DNA of 64,000 nucleotides from Marinobacterium lacunae (GTDB taxonomy: Bacteria; Pseudomonadota; Gammaproteobacteria; Pseudomonadales; Balneatricaceae): positions 1 through 64,000 of the forward strand of contig NZ_JMQN01000004.1 in NCBI RefSeq assembly GCF_000705555.1, read 5' to 3'. Position numbers and translations under genes: made by a program. Under the pieces are notes generated by a model that was not told the origin of the DNA, searched no databases, and was given only the letters and a program-made list of their open reading frames with translations. This document shows positions 1 through 8,689 of the stretch, piece by piece; the stretch's first letter is position 1; each line of letters opens with the position of its first letter.

Positions 1-2
1 AT

Positions 3-464
3 ATCTTCGTGCTGATCTTCGGTCTGACCGGGATCAAGCTGTTCGCCCGCATCGTCGAGTGCCCGAAAGGGATCCTGATCCCGCTGATCTTCCTGCTGTC
101 GATCGTCGGTGCCTATGCGATCAACAACTCGGTGGCGGATATCTGGTGGATGCTGGGCTTCGGTGTGCTGGGCTACTTCATGAAGCTGTACGGCTACCAG
201 GTAGGGCCGGTGATCCTCGGCGTGATCCTGAGCCGACTGGTGGATGAGAACTGGCGTCGGGCGATCATCTCCGAGCGCGGGGATCTGGGCGAGTTCTTCG
301 GCAACCTGTTCTCCAGCCCGCTCTCCATCGTGCTGTTCTCAGTTGTCGTCCTGGTGCTGTTATCGCAAACGCCCCTATCGAAGCTGCTCAAGCGGAAACA
401 TCACACCCTCTCCGACAAACAGAGTACCGGACATCCGGGCAATGCAAACGACTCTACAGCCTGA
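3..464 (+). CDS. Tripartite tricarboxylate transporter permease, TctA family (C-terminal part)
   Basis: This is the C-terminal end of a large membrane permease; the reading frame is already open at the window edge, so the start lies outside. About 150 residues are visible, with hydrophobic spans and the motif GYQVGPVILGVILSRLVDEN, which is typical of the last third of TctA. TctA is the large membrane subunit of TctABC transporters, which take up carboxylates with a periplasmic TctC protein. The tail after the last helix is polar and poorly conserved. The AroE-like gene starts 13 bases downstream on the same strand, so the two are probably co-transcribed, hinting at an alicyclic or aromatic acid substrate. 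The substrate itself cannot be read from this fragment. Confidence 0.85.
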   Translation: MFVLIFGLTGIKLFARIVECPKGILIPLIFLLSIVGAYAINNSVADIWWMLGFGVLGYFMKLYGYQVGPVILGVILSRLVDENWRRAIISERGDLGEFFGNLFSSPLSIVLFSVVVLVLLSQTPLSKLLKRKHHTLSDKQSTGHPGNANDSTA

Positions 465-477
465 GGTGTTGAATACC

Positions 478-1338
478 ATGATCAAACTGGGACTTATCGG
501 TCGGTCAATCGCCAAATCAAGTTCGCCTGCCCTGCATGAACTACTGGGTGAGCTGAACGGGCTGCAGATCCACTATCAATTGCACGAGCCTCGCGACAGC
601 AGCCCGTCAGCCTTCATCGATACACTCCAGCAGCTGAGAGACGAAGGCTATCGCGGCTGCAACGTAACCTACCCGTTCAAGCAGGTGGCACTCGCTCATG
701 CAAGTATCACCCGAGCCGATGCACAACTCGTGGGCTCAACCAACACCCTGTTACTGAAAGATGGGGTGATGGCAGCCAACACCGACTATACGGGCTTTAT
801 ACGCGGTTACCGCTCTCGCTTCGGTGAGACTCCGGCAGGCAAGGTGTTGCTGCTCGGCGCAGGAGGCGTCGGGCGCGCCGTGGCCTTTGGCCTGTTCGAA
901 GTCGGCGCTACCGAGGTCATCGTATTCGATCTGAATGCAGACAATGCCCGGTCGCTGGCCGACGCGATCAACTCGGAGGGTTTTACCGCCAGCGTGGCCA
1001 CAGCCGATTCCCTGGCCGACGCAGCCCGGTCTACACAGGGCCTTGTTAACTGCACGCCGGTCGGCCACTACAAAACCCCGGGCATTCCCCTGCCCGCCAG
1101 TCTCTTCGGCGGTCAGGAATGGGCATTTGATGCCGTCTATACCCCGCTGGATACCGAGTTTCTAACCGAAGCACACCGTCACGGCCTTGCCCTGATGTCC
1201 GGATTTGATCTGTTCATCTATCAGGGTATCGACGCATTCGAAATCTTCACCGACGTGAAAGTCGATGCCGAAAAAGCGCTTGCGGCTTTCCAGCAGCAAT
1301 ACGCCCTTCATAGCAATTTGGAGTCTTTGCAAAGGTAA
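478..1338 (+). CDS. Shikimate/quinate dehydrogenase family protein (AroE-like)
   Basis: A 286-residue AroE-family enzyme that interconverts 3-dehydroshikimate (or dehydroquinate) and shikimate (or quinate). Visible motifs are the substrate-binding GRSIAKSSSP (8-17), NVTYPFK with catalytic Lys68, NTD with Asp103, the Rossmann loop GAGGVGRA (127-134), and NCTPVGH. The second Rossmann strand ends in Asp151, a residue that favours NAD over NADP, as in catabolic quinate/shikimate dehydrogenases rather than biosynthetic AroE. The frame is open far upstream, but ATG 478 matches the family N-terminus and has GAGGTG just before it. Its position directly behind a TctA permease supports a catabolic role (inference). 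A biosynthetic aroE would then lie elsewhere. Confidence 0.85.
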   Translation: MIKLGLIGRSIAKSSSPALHELLGELNGLQIHYQLHEPRDSSPSAFIDTLQQLRDEGYRGCNVTYPFKQVALAHASITRADAQLVGSTNTLLLKDGVMAANTDYTGFIRGYRSRFGETPAGKVLLLGAGGVGRAVAFGLFEVGATEVIVFDLNADNARSLADAINSEGFTASVATADSLADAARSTQGLVNCTPVGHYKTPGIPLPASLFGGQEWAFDAVYTPLDTEFLTEAHRHGLALMSGFDLFIYQGIDAFEIFTDVKVDAEKALAAFQQQYALHSNLESLQR

Positions 1339-1413
1339 GTGAAGTTCACGGGACTGACGCTTTTCGTGTCCGCGCTCAGTCTCTAGCACCAGTGCCGAGA
1401 ACACTGGTTTTCT

Positions 1414-1439
1414 GGCTGCCCAAGGGCAGCCTTTTTTTT
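1414..1439 (+). terminator. Rho-independent terminator after the AroE-like gene
   Basis: GGCTGCC, a three-base loop and GGGCAGCC are followed by eight T residues on the + strand, 75 bases after the AroE-like stop codon. It should end the permease/dehydrogenase transcript. Confidence 0.85.
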
Positions 1440-1485
1440 GCGTCTGGATAGGCCTGCAATAGCGTGACGGTGCCGCGTTTCGACA

Positions 1486-1527
1486 TAAAAAAACAGCCGC
1501 TCGGCATAATCCGTAAGCGGCTGTTTT
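1486..1527 (-). terminator. Rho-independent terminator of tRNA-Val
   Basis: On the minus strand a 10-bp stem (AACAGCCGCT paired with AGCGGCTGTT) is followed by a run of T residues, immediately downstream of the tRNA CCA end. This marks the tRNA as a single-gene transcription unit. Confidence 0.85.
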
Positions 1528-1538
1528 CTTAAGAATTC

Positions 1539-1615
1539 TGGTAGGACTAACTGGACTCGAACCAGCGACCCCCACCATGTCAAGGTGGTGCTCTAACCAA
1601 CTGAGCTATAGTCCT
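1539..1615 (-). tRNA. tRNA-Val (anticodon GAC), CCA encoded
   Basis: Read on the minus strand, this is a complete 77-base cloverleaf. The acceptor stem is AGGACTA/TAGTCCT, the D arm AGCTCAGTTGGTTAGAGC, the anticodon stem CCACC/GGTGG around loop TTGACAT (anticodon GAC, reading GUC/GUU valine codons), and the T arm GCTGGTTCGAGTCCAGT. The discriminator is A and the CCA end is encoded. The anticodon arm closely matches the known enterobacterial tRNA-Val(GAC). It has its own promoter and terminator and stands alone between convergent protein genes. Confidence 0.96.
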
Positions 1616-1656
1616 AAATGCTTGAGCAAGTCGCCCTGCCTTCAAACGTGGTGCGT

Positions 1657-1684
1657 ATTATATAGATGCCGGACGCTTTAGCAA
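1657..1684 (-). promoter_or_regulatory. Sigma-70 promoter of tRNA-Val
   Basis: On the minus strand TTGCTA (-35) and a perfect TATAAT (-10) are separated by 16 bases. A GC-rich discriminator follows, and the mature tRNA starts about 42 bases downstream of the -10. This is the arrangement expected of a strong, stringently controlled tRNA promoter. Confidence 0.75.
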
Positions 1685-1749
1685 GCCCCGGCTATAATAT
1701 TTTTTCAGATTTTTTCTATTCGTTTTCAAGGTCTTAGATCATTTTTTGA

Positions 1750-4395
1750 TCATGCAGAACCGGCGAGGACTGTCAGCCCATTCCGTGCCCGATCAAATAG
1801 TTGCGCCGCGTCCAGATTGGTCAGCGGTCGGCTGAGCAGGTAGCCCTGAATCAAGTCACAGCCGGCGTTTTGCAGGAACCTCAGCTGAGAGGCATCATCC
1901 ACACCTTCGGCCACCACACGCATTTGCAGGCTGCGCGCAAGCGCCAGCATGGCGTTGATAATCTCTTCATCACTGCGGTTCTTGCCGATCCCGACGACAA
2001 AACTGCGGTCGATCTTCAGATAATCGGCCTGCAGCTCTTTCAGGTAGCTCAACGACGAGTAGCCGGTACCAAAGTCATCGATGGATACACACACACCGGC
2101 TGCTTCAAGCGCCGCCAGATTACTTTTAACCAGTGGCGCCTTGCTCATCAGTGTTGTTTCGGTAATTTCAACAACGATACGGTCGGTGCTTATGTGGTAA
2201 CGGGCCAGCAGGTGCAGCAGGCGCCCGGCGATGTCGTCCCGCGCAAGCTGCACGGCAGACACGTTCACACTCAGGTAGCCCACTTCCAGCCCTTCAGCAT
2301 CCCAGGTAGCCAGCTGACTGATCACCTCTTCCATCTGCCAGGCCCCAAGCTGGACGATCATGCCGCTCTCTTCGGCAACCGGAACAAACTCGGCAGGCGA
2401 TATCCATTCACCCGCTTCATTCTGCCAGCGCAACAGCACTTCAAGGCCCAACGGCCTTAACGTATTGGCATCGAAAATGGGCTGGTAGCGCATCGACAGC
2501 TCACCTTCACCCGACATCGCAACTCTCAACCCTTGCTCGAGATCGACACGACGACGCATCAGATAATCCATCTTCACGTCGAAGAAGCGGTAGAGATTGC
2601 GCCCATCATGCTTGGCCTTGTACATCGCCAGGTCAGCCTGACGCAGCAGCGTTGCGGGTTCCGCTTCGCCGCTGGTGCCGATGGCGACACCAATACTGGC
2701 GGAAAGCTGGAAGCGCGTACCCTTCAGCTCGACTGGCTGCGCCAGCACCTTGATCAGACGCGCCGCCAACTCTTCCAGCCAGGACTTATCGACATTTTCG
2801 GTCACCAGCATCGCAAACTCGTCACCGCCGAGACGTGCAAGGCAGATATCGTCGCTCACGGCATTGGTCAGGCGACGCACCGTAATCACCAACAACTCAT
2901 CACCCATTCCGTGGCCGAGAGTGTCGTTGACCGTTTTAAAGTTGTCGAGATCGATATACAGCAGACCGATATCCCGCTGGTCCGGCAGTTGCAACGCCTC
3001 GCCGAGTTTCTCGGTAAGGCGGCGCCGGTTGGGGAGTTCTGTCAACTGATCGTGGAACGCAAGGAATAGCGCCCGCTGTTCAGCCTCCCGTCGTGCCGTA
3101 ACATCTTCATGCACCGCCACGAAATGGTCGATTTCAAGATTATCACTGCGTATCGGTGTAATAGTCTGGTCGACAATCAGCCGGCCGCCTGCACGGGTGC
3201 GGTTAACCACTTCACCGCGCCATACTCGACCACTGGATATGGTATTCCACAACTCGTGAAAGAACGCTTTGGGATGTTCACCCGAGTTGAGAATTGCTGG
3301 CGTTCGGCCGACCACCTGCTCGGGCTCATATCCTGTCAGCTGAGTGAACGCACGGTTGACCCACTGCACTACCCCTTCGCGGTCCGTGATGATCACAGCA
3401 TTCGCCGTGGTACTGATGGCAGTGCCCAACAGCTGCAACCGATCAGCCATCTGCTGCTCGCGCTTGAACTGACGCACCATAAATCCGGTTGCAACGAATA
3501 TCATCGCGACGATTCCGGTGACAAGCCAACGCAATTTGGACATCAGTTGCCGCCAGTACGTGAGGCCTTCCGTCAGGTCATATTTCAGTGTCAGCACGAC
3601 AGGATAAAGCGAGGTGGCCCGATAGTTCACCAGATACTCGCGCCCGTTACCCTCAACTTCGAAGCTGCCCCACTCTCTCTCGGCAAGGCGCGATCGAAAA
3701 GGCTCCTGATCCCCGAGACTATATCCAGGCAATACACCTTCTGCGGGTTCCGCCACCATCAGCCGCCCGTCGTAGCTCATCAGTTGAAGGCTCAACGGCA
3801 GCTGTTCGATCAACGGCCTGAACTGGGCACGCACCGCATCCGGATTCCAGACTGCGACGATCCAGGCCACCAGATTACCTGCCCCCTTGAACAAGGGCAT
3901 GCAGATTGGCAATTGATAAACGCCCGCCGGGGCAAGGGTTTCAGTCAGGGAGCGGCCAGCAAGCGCACGACCAAACAGCATCGGCAGATGGGTATCCCCT
4001 TCAGCAAGACAGCTCAGCCCTGGGGCTGTCTTGCCGATAGCCCCCTCCTGGGAGCTGCCGAGTACCAATCCTTCGGGGGACACAACTGCAAGCTCGCGCA
4101 ACTGAGGACTCATCTCGATCAGCGCTGAGAGGCGCCGCTGCAACTCATCCGGCACAAAAAACAGGTCTTCAGTGTATTCAAGCTGAGAACGAAGACTGTT
4201 GAGGCGTCCCTGAACATCCTGAATGCTGCGCACCAGGCCACTTTCGAGTGTGTGCGCCAACACCACCGATTCGGATGCGATACTAACCCGAGCGCGTGAC
4301 TCACCTATCGCCTGAAATACGAAATAAATCGCAATAAAACAGGCGCAGAGCACGACTCCGATCAAAGGAACGACAAAAATACGATTCCAGATCAA
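1750..4395 (-). CDS. Membrane PAS-GGDEF-EAL c-di-GMP signalling protein
   Basis: An 881-residue sensor protein for cyclic di-GMP turnover. It has a transmembrane helix at 7-29, a periplasmic cache-like sensor region to about 285, a second helix at 289-308, a PAS domain at about 325-435, a GGDEF domain with intact GGDEF at 523-527, and an EAL domain to the end. The EAL signature reads EVL, but DDFGTGYSS, KIDRSFV and the late AEGVD/QGYLLSRP motifs are intact, so phosphodiesterase activity is likely. No RxxD inhibitory site precedes GGDEF. The start is TTG, placed right before the first helix. It is divergent from the binding-protein gene with only 63 bases between starts. The ligand is unknown. 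Confidence 0.9.
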   Translation of the reverse strand: MIWNRIFVVPLIGVVLCACFIAIYFVFQAIGESRARVSIASESVVLAHTLESGLVRSIQDVQGRLNSLRSQLEYTEDLFFVPDELQRRLSALIEMSPQLRELAVVSPEGLVLGSSQEGAIGKTAPGLSCLAEGDTHLPMLFGRALAGRSLTETLAPAGVYQLPICMPLFKGAGNLVAWIVAVWNPDAVRAQFRPLIEQLPLSLQLMSYDGRLMVAEPAEGVLPGYSLGDQEPFRSRLAEREWGSFEVEGNGREYLVNYRATSLYPVVLTLKYDLTEGLTYWRQLMSKLRWLVTGIVAMIFVATGFMVRQFKREQQMADRLQLLGTAISTTANAVIITDREGVVQWVNRAFTQLTGYEPEQVVGRTPAILNSGEHPKAFFHELWNTISSGRVWRGEVVNRTRAGGRLIVDQTITPIRSDNLEIDHFVAVHEDVTARREAEQRALFLAFHDQLTELPNRRRLTEKLGEALQLPDQRDIGLLYIDLDNFKTVNDTLGHGMGDELLVITVRRLTNAVSDDICLARLGGDEFAMLVTENVDKSWLEELAARLIKVLAQPVELKGTRFQLSASIGVAIGTSGEAEPATLLRQADLAMYKAKHDGRNLYRFFDVKMDYLMRRRVDLEQGLRVAMSGEGELSMRYQPIFDANTLRPLGLEVLLRWQNEAGEWISPAEFVPVAEESGMIVQLGAWQMEEVISQLATWDAEGLEVGYLSVNVSAVQLARDDIAGRLLHLLARYHISTDRIVVEITETTLMSKAPLVKSNLAALEAAGVCVSIDDFGTGYSSLSYLKELQADYLKIDRSFVVGIGKNRSDEEIINAMLALARSLQMRVVAEGVDDASQLRFLQNAGCDLIQGYLLSRPLTNLDAAQLFDRARNGLTVLAGSA

Positions 4396-4458
4396 TGGCA
4401 GGAAACCCCAAACTGCATATAGTCGGCATGATATACGTTATTGTGGAAGGAGCGCACC

Positions 4459-5289
4459 ATGAGCCTACGGCCTATTGCTTCAGGTCAGACTTTTTTAACC
4501 CTTTTTTTATTTCTGTTTGCCTTCGCCCTACCGACTGTAAGCCTGGCGGACGATCGGCTGCAAAGAATAGAGGCAGACAACAACCTGAGAGTCTGCATCT
4601 GGCCTGAGTATTTCTCGATCAGTGCCCGCCACCCCAAAACCGGTGAGCTTGAAGGCATTGATATCGAACTGGCCAGCGCCTTTGCCCAAGATCTGAATGT
4701 GAAGCTTACTTTTGTCGAAACCCACTTCGGGCGATTCATGGACGACATCGAACAGGACAAGTGCGATATCGGCATGTTCTCCATTGCGATCACACCCAGT
4801 CGCGCTCAGCGTATCGACTACAGCAAGCCCTATCTGGCGAGCCACATGTATGGTGTTACGACCAAGACCCACCCAAGCCTCAGGGCCTGGGACGATATTG
4901 ATCAGCCCGGTGGAGTGGTTTGTGTGCAGGAAGGTACGTACATGGAAACCTACATGCGGGAAAACCTGAAACAGGCCAAAGTACTGACGGTCCGCGATCC
5001 GCGTGAACGGGAGGAGTCGGTGCTGTCCGGACGTGCCGACATTTTCATTACCGACTATCCATACTCGCGCAAAGTTCTGCGTTTTTACGACTGGGCCAAG
5101 CTTATCGAACCGGCTGACATTGCCTCACCGCGCCCATTCAAATACGCCTATGCCGTCGCGAAAGATCAGCCCGACTGGCTGGCACGGGTCAACCAGTTTG
5201 TCGACCAGATCAAACAGGATGGTCGCCTGAAAGAGGCCGCCGGCCATTTTGACCTGCTACCGGCCGTTGTCGGCGATCAGGACATCTGA
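4459..5289 (+). CDS. Periplasmic solute-binding protein, SBP_bac_3 family
   Basis: A 276-residue periplasmic binding protein with a signal peptide (basic MSLRP, then a hydrophobic core ending near VSLA at about residue 30). Family landmarks include LEGIDIELASAFA, KCDIGMFSIAITPSRAQRIDYSKPY and the hinge-region RADIFITDYPYS. ATG 4459 was chosen because AAGGAG lies 7 bases upstream and the signal peptide starts cleanly there. No ABC permease or ATPase is adjacent, so it may serve an unlinked transporter or act as a sensor-type binding protein. Its stop codon overlaps the end of the convergent regulator gene by 13 bases. The ligand is likely an amino acid or small organic anion, but it is not determined. 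Confidence 0.85.
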   Translation: MSLRPIASGQTFLTLFLFLFAFALPTVSLADDRLQRIEADNNLRVCIWPEYFSISARHPKTGELEGIDIELASAFAQDLNVKLTFVETHFGRFMDDIEQDKCDIGMFSIAITPSRAQRIDYSKPYLASHMYGVTTKTHPSLRAWDDIDQPGGVVCVQEGTYMETYMRENLKQAKVLTVRDPREREESVLSGRADIFITDYPYSRKVLRFYDWAKLIEPADIASPRPFKYAYAVAKDQPDWLARVNQFVDQIKQDGRLKEAAGHFDLLPAVVGDQDI

Positions 5290-5930
5290 ACCAGATTGTG
5301 CTCGATTGCGTAGCGCACAAGACCTGCCGCCGTCTGAATATTAAGTTTCGATTTAATGTTCTGGCGGTGGGTTTCAACCGTGCGTACCGAGATATCCAGC
5401 TCCCGTGCAATCTCCTTGTTGTTACGCCCCTCCGCCAGCAGCTTGAGCACCGTCAATTCCCGGCGGGTTAGTACGCCTGTGTCCTGAACAGGTGTCGCGG
5501 GTTCGTCAAAACGACTGAACAGGGTTTGAGATGCACCTGAGCTGAAATAGGTGCCGCCCTGATGCACAGTTTCAATCGCCTTGACCATCTCTTCTGACGA
5601 CACATCTTTCAGAATATAGCCCGAGGCGCCTGACTGAATCAGCTGAAGGATATATTCGCGGTTGTCATGCATGCTGAGAATCAGGACACGCACATTGGGG
5701 CATTGCTCCCGCAGCGCACGAGTCGCCTCAAAGCCGTTCATTACCGGCATCGACACATCCATCAGCATGACGTCGGGCTCGAGCGCCTTGGCCTGTTCGA
5801 GCGCCCGCTGACCATTGCAGGCCTCGCCGACAACGCTAATACCGGCTTCCTCTTCCAAACGGGCACGGATGCCATCCAACACCAGCGGATGGTCATCAAC
5901 CAATACTACCCTGATCGGTTCGCTGCTCAT
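5277..5930 (-). CDS. LuxR/NarL-family two-component response regulator
   Basis: A 217-residue response regulator. The N-terminal receiver has the acidic pair VDD (11-13), phospho-acceptor Asp58 (LMDVSMPVMNG) and Lys108 (YILKD). The C-terminal NarL/FixJ-type helix-turn-helix spans about 150-215 (LTRRELTVLKLLAEGRNNKE... TVETHRQNIKSKL). It is encoded 9 bases after the cache-domain kinase, its evident partner, and both precede nothing else on that strand. The TRAP operon lies just upstream in the same orientation, so control of that transporter is the simplest hypothesis. The TACGTA palindromes upstream of dctP are candidate targets. Confidence 0.93.
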   Translation of the reverse strand: MSSEPIRVVLVDDHPLVLDGIRARLEEEAGISVVGEACNGQRALEQAKALEPDVMLMDVSMPVMNGFEATRALREQCPNVRVLILSMHDNREYILQLIQSGASGYILKDVSSEEMVKAIETVHQGGTYFSSGASQTLFSRFDEPATPVQDTGVLTRRELTVLKLLAEGRNNKEIARELDISVRTVETHRQNIKSKLNIQTAAGLVRYAIEHNLVQMS

Positions 5931-5939
5931 GTTCTCTCC

Positions 5940-7298
5940 TTACGCACGCACCGCTTTGACCGGCAGGCGTACACGAATGCGTGTTCCCTCGCCCACACCG
6001 GTATCCAGTCGATACTCGCCTCCGAGTAGTTCAACGCGCTCTCTCATATTGCGCAACCCTATGCCGAGCATATGCTGATTGGAAACTTGTTCAAACCCGC
6101 GACCGTTATCCTTCAGGTCCAGCCTCACTGCATTACGCATATGGTCGAGCCTCAGCACCAGTTCGCTGGCATCGGCATGCCGCTCAACATTGGTCAACGC
6201 TTCCTGAATCAGCCGGTAAAGCGTCATCTCGATATCCTCCGGCAAGCGTTTCTCAGGCAGCGAAATCTCTCGCTTGATGCGAACACCGGTGCGTTCCGAG
6301 AACTGTTCGAGCAGATTACCAAGTGCCGACTCAAGGCCCAGATCATCCAATATGCTCGGACGCAGGTCATGCGAGATGCGCCGCACCTCCTGAATCGCCT
6401 CATTGAGCACCTGGCGCCCAGTGCTGAGGTCATCGAGCCCTTTGCTGTCACCGGCTGACAAGCGGCGCTGCGCCAGTTCCATACGATAGAGCACCGATAC
6501 CATCAGCTGGTTGATGCCGTCATGCAGTTCGCGGGAAAACCGCCGCCGCTCATTGACATGAAACAGGATTGAACGCTGAGCTAGAGCACGAAGCCGCACA
6601 TCGGCCAGACGGCTTTCATGCAGGTTGATCGCAACGCCAAGCAACACGATGATCAATACCGTACCCAGTACGATAACACTGACCGTGAACGCGTTTTCAC
6701 GAATGTTGCGATTCACCTCGCCACGAATTTTGTTGACCTCGCGGCTGATGTCGTCGATATAAAGGCCGGTTCCCATCATCCACCCCCACTCAGGTATGGT
6801 GACGACATAACTGATCTTCTCTTCGATCTCTTCCCGCGAAGGCTTCTGCCATAGATAACGCCGGTAACCGCCCCCCTCATGAGCTGCAGCCATCAGCTCG
6901 CGAATGACATAGACGCCATTTTTATCCTGTATATCCATCAGATTACGCCCTACCAACTCCGGCTGTATCGGATGCACCAGATTGACGCCATCGGCGTCGT
7001 AGGCAAAGAAGTAACCATCCTCTCCGAATGTCATGTCGTGCAGAATCCGCTTTACCTCGGCCTGCGCCTTGGCTCTATTCGTACCGGATTCGGCAATCAC
7101 CCGACGTATCAGGGTCTGCGCGATATCAACATAGTGGCGCAGCTCCCGGCGCTTGGACTCCAGCAGGCTTTGCTCGAATATCTCGATCTCCTGCTCAGAG
7201 AGCAGACGTGCCCCCTTGCTGCCTACCCAGGTAGTAAAGGAGGTCACCAGCACCATAGGCAAAATCGCCAACAGCATTATTTTTATTTTGAGCGTCAT
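5940..7298 (-). CDS. Cache-domain sensor histidine kinase (HisKA_3 type)
   Basis: A 452-residue sensor kinase. It has a transmembrane helix at about 7-26, a periplasmic single-cache region (including DGYFFAYDADGVNLVHP, GRNLMD and WGWMMGTGLYIDDI), a second helix at 205-225, a HisKA_3 dimerisation region with phospho-acceptor His259 (RFSRELHDGINQL), and a HATPase_c domain with the N box and DNGRGF. The cache motif set is that of sCache_2 sensors, which usually bind small carboxylates. It forms an operon with the LuxR-type regulator and sits next to the TRAP transporter, so it may sense the transported organic acid (inference). Confidence 0.92.
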   Translation of the reverse strand: MTLKIKIMLLAILPMVLVTSFTTWVGSKGARLLSEQEIEIFEQSLLESKRRELRHYVDIAQTLIRRVIAESGTNRAKAQAEVKRILHDMTFGEDGYFFAYDADGVNLVHPIQPELVGRNLMDIQDKNGVYVIRELMAAAHEGGGYRRYLWQKPSREEIEEKISYVVTIPEWGWMMGTGLYIDDISREVNKIRGEVNRNIRENAFTVSVIVLGTVLIIVLLGVAINLHESRLADVRLRALAQRSILFHVNERRRFSRELHDGINQLMVSVLYRMELAQRRLSAGDSKGLDDLSTGRQVLNEAIQEVRRISHDLRPSILDDLGLESALGNLLEQFSERTGVRIKREISLPEKRLPEDIEMTLYRLIQEALTNVERHADASELVLRLDHMRNAVRLDLKDNGRGFEQVSNQHMLGIGLRNMRERVELLGGEYRLDTGVGEGTRIRVRLPVKAVRA

Positions 7299-7318
7299 GG
7301 CCTTAAGGGTCCTTTGCT

Positions 7319-7362
7319 ACAAAAACAGAGAAGCCGGCTGTGGTTCCCCACACCCGGCTCTT
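7319..7362 (-). terminator. Terminator of the dctPQM operon
   Basis: On the minus strand an imperfect 12-bp stem (7332-7343 with 7348-7359, AGCCGG/CCGGCT outermost) is followed by a T-rich tail. It lies between the dctM stop and the histidine-kinase start, separating the transporter from the two-component genes. Confidence 0.7.
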
Positions 7363-7384
7363 CCCTGCCCATGGAAGGCTCTGT

Positions 7385-8671
7385 TTATACCAGCCCGTAC
7401 CAGTGCGGCAACACCATAATCGAGATTACGATGAGTATCTGGATCAGAATGAATGGCATAACGCCTTTGTAAATGTCCAGCGTTGTAATCTCTCTCGGCG
7501 CCACACCTTTGAGATAGAAAAGAGAGAACCCGAAAGGAGGCGTCAGGAAGCTGGTCTGCAGGTTCATCGCGATCAGGATTGCAAACCACAGAGGCGCAAT
7601 ACCCAGCGCATCAGCCACCGGTGCCAGTATCGGCACGATAATGAAGGCGATTTCGACGAAGTCGATAAAGAAGCCAAGGATCAGGATCGCAATCATCGAC
7701 AGAATCAGGAAGCCAGTTGCACCGCCAGGCAGATCCGTCAGCACCTCTTCAACGATGTAATCACCACCGGTATAGCTGAACGCCATCGAGAAAGCGGTCG
7801 CACCGAGCAGGATGGCAAATACCATCGCGGTAACTTTGACCGTTTCCATTGACGCTTCCATCATCATCTTGAAGCTGAACTGACGGTAGATGATCGCCAG
7901 AATGAGAGCACCAACACCACCCAGTGCAGCCGATTCGGTAGGCGTCGCGATACCGGCAAAGATTGAACCCAGCACCACGAGCACCAACGCCAGTGGCGGC
8001 ACGATCGATGCGACAGCCTTGACGTAGAACTGACGGCGGTTAAGAGACTCATCGCGTGGGACGGTCGGCGCCATCTCAGGCTTGGCCCAGGCTATCACCA
8101 GAATGTAGATCAGGTATGCACCGACAAGCACCGCACCCGGGATCACCGCGGCCTTGAACAGATCACCAACGGGGATACCCAGAACATCACCGAGAATGAT
8201 CAGAATGATGGACGGCGGGATGATCTGACCCAGAGTACCCGACGCACAGATGGTGCCGCAGGCCAGTCGCTTGTCGTAGTTGTACTTCATCATGACGGGC
8301 AGCGAGATAAGACCCATTGCCACTACAGACGCCCCCACTACGCCGGTTGATGCCGCAAGCAGCGCACCGACCAGAACCGTGGAAATTGCCAGCCCGCCAC
8401 GTACGCCACCAAAGAGCTGCCCCATCGACTCCAGCAGCTGCTCTGCGAGACGGGTACGCTGAAGCACGATACCCATGAAAATGAAGAGCGGAACCGCCAT
8501 CAGGGTCACGTTCTCCATGATGCTCTGAACGCGGAACGGCATGAAAGCGAAAATATCGGGACCTTCGGCGAACACGCCAAAGATCAGTGCCACACCGCCA
8601 AAGGTGTAGGCAACTGGAAAGCCGACCAGCAACATAAGCAGGGCGGCGAAAAACATGATAATACCGATCAT
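7385..8671 (-). CDS. dctM: TRAP transporter large permease, DctM subunit
   Basis: A 428-residue polytopic permease of the TRAP family. Recognisable segments include the N-terminal GFPVAYTFGG, GIVLQRTRLAEQLLESMGQLFG, the conserved GASVVAMGLISLPVMM and GQIIPPSIILIILGD, and a C-terminal TPPFGFSLFYLKGVAP. It carries the main Na+-coupled translocation pathway. The gene follows dctQ by 18 bases and ends the operon before a terminator. Length and motifs are complete. Confidence 0.95.
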   Translation of the reverse strand: MIGIIMFFAALLMLLVGFPVAYTFGGVALIFGVFAEGPDIFAFMPFRVQSIMENVTLMAVPLFIFMGIVLQRTRLAEQLLESMGQLFGGVRGGLAISTVLVGALLAASTGVVGASVVAMGLISLPVMMKYNYDKRLACGTICASGTLGQIIPPSIILIILGDVLGIPVGDLFKAAVIPGAVLVGAYLIYILVIAWAKPEMAPTVPRDESLNRRQFYVKAVASIVPPLALVLVVLGSIFAGIATPTESAALGGVGALILAIIYRQFSFKMMMEASMETVKVTAMVFAILLGATAFSMAFSYTGGDYIVEEVLTDLPGGATGFLILSMIAILILGFFIDFVEIAFIIVPILAPVADALGIAPLWFAILIAMNLQTSFLTPPFGFSLFYLKGVAPREITTLDIYKGVMPFILIQILIVISIMVLPHWYGLV

Positions 8672-8689
8672 TGTCTGATCCCTGCCTGT

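Noticed and set aside
244..477. Longer N-terminus for the AroE-like protein
   Set aside because: The upstream 78 codons overlap the TctA gene in another frame and do not resemble the AroE family.
2420..2460. EVL instead of EAL in the phosphodiesterase domain of the 881-residue protein
   Set aside because: EVL occurs in active enzymes and all other key motifs are present, so it is not evidence of inactivity.
3109..4128. A 339-residue open frame antisense to the PAS-GGDEF-EAL gene
   Set aside because: Shadow of the real gene; composition is rich in His, Gln and Arg, and no domain or translation signal is seen.
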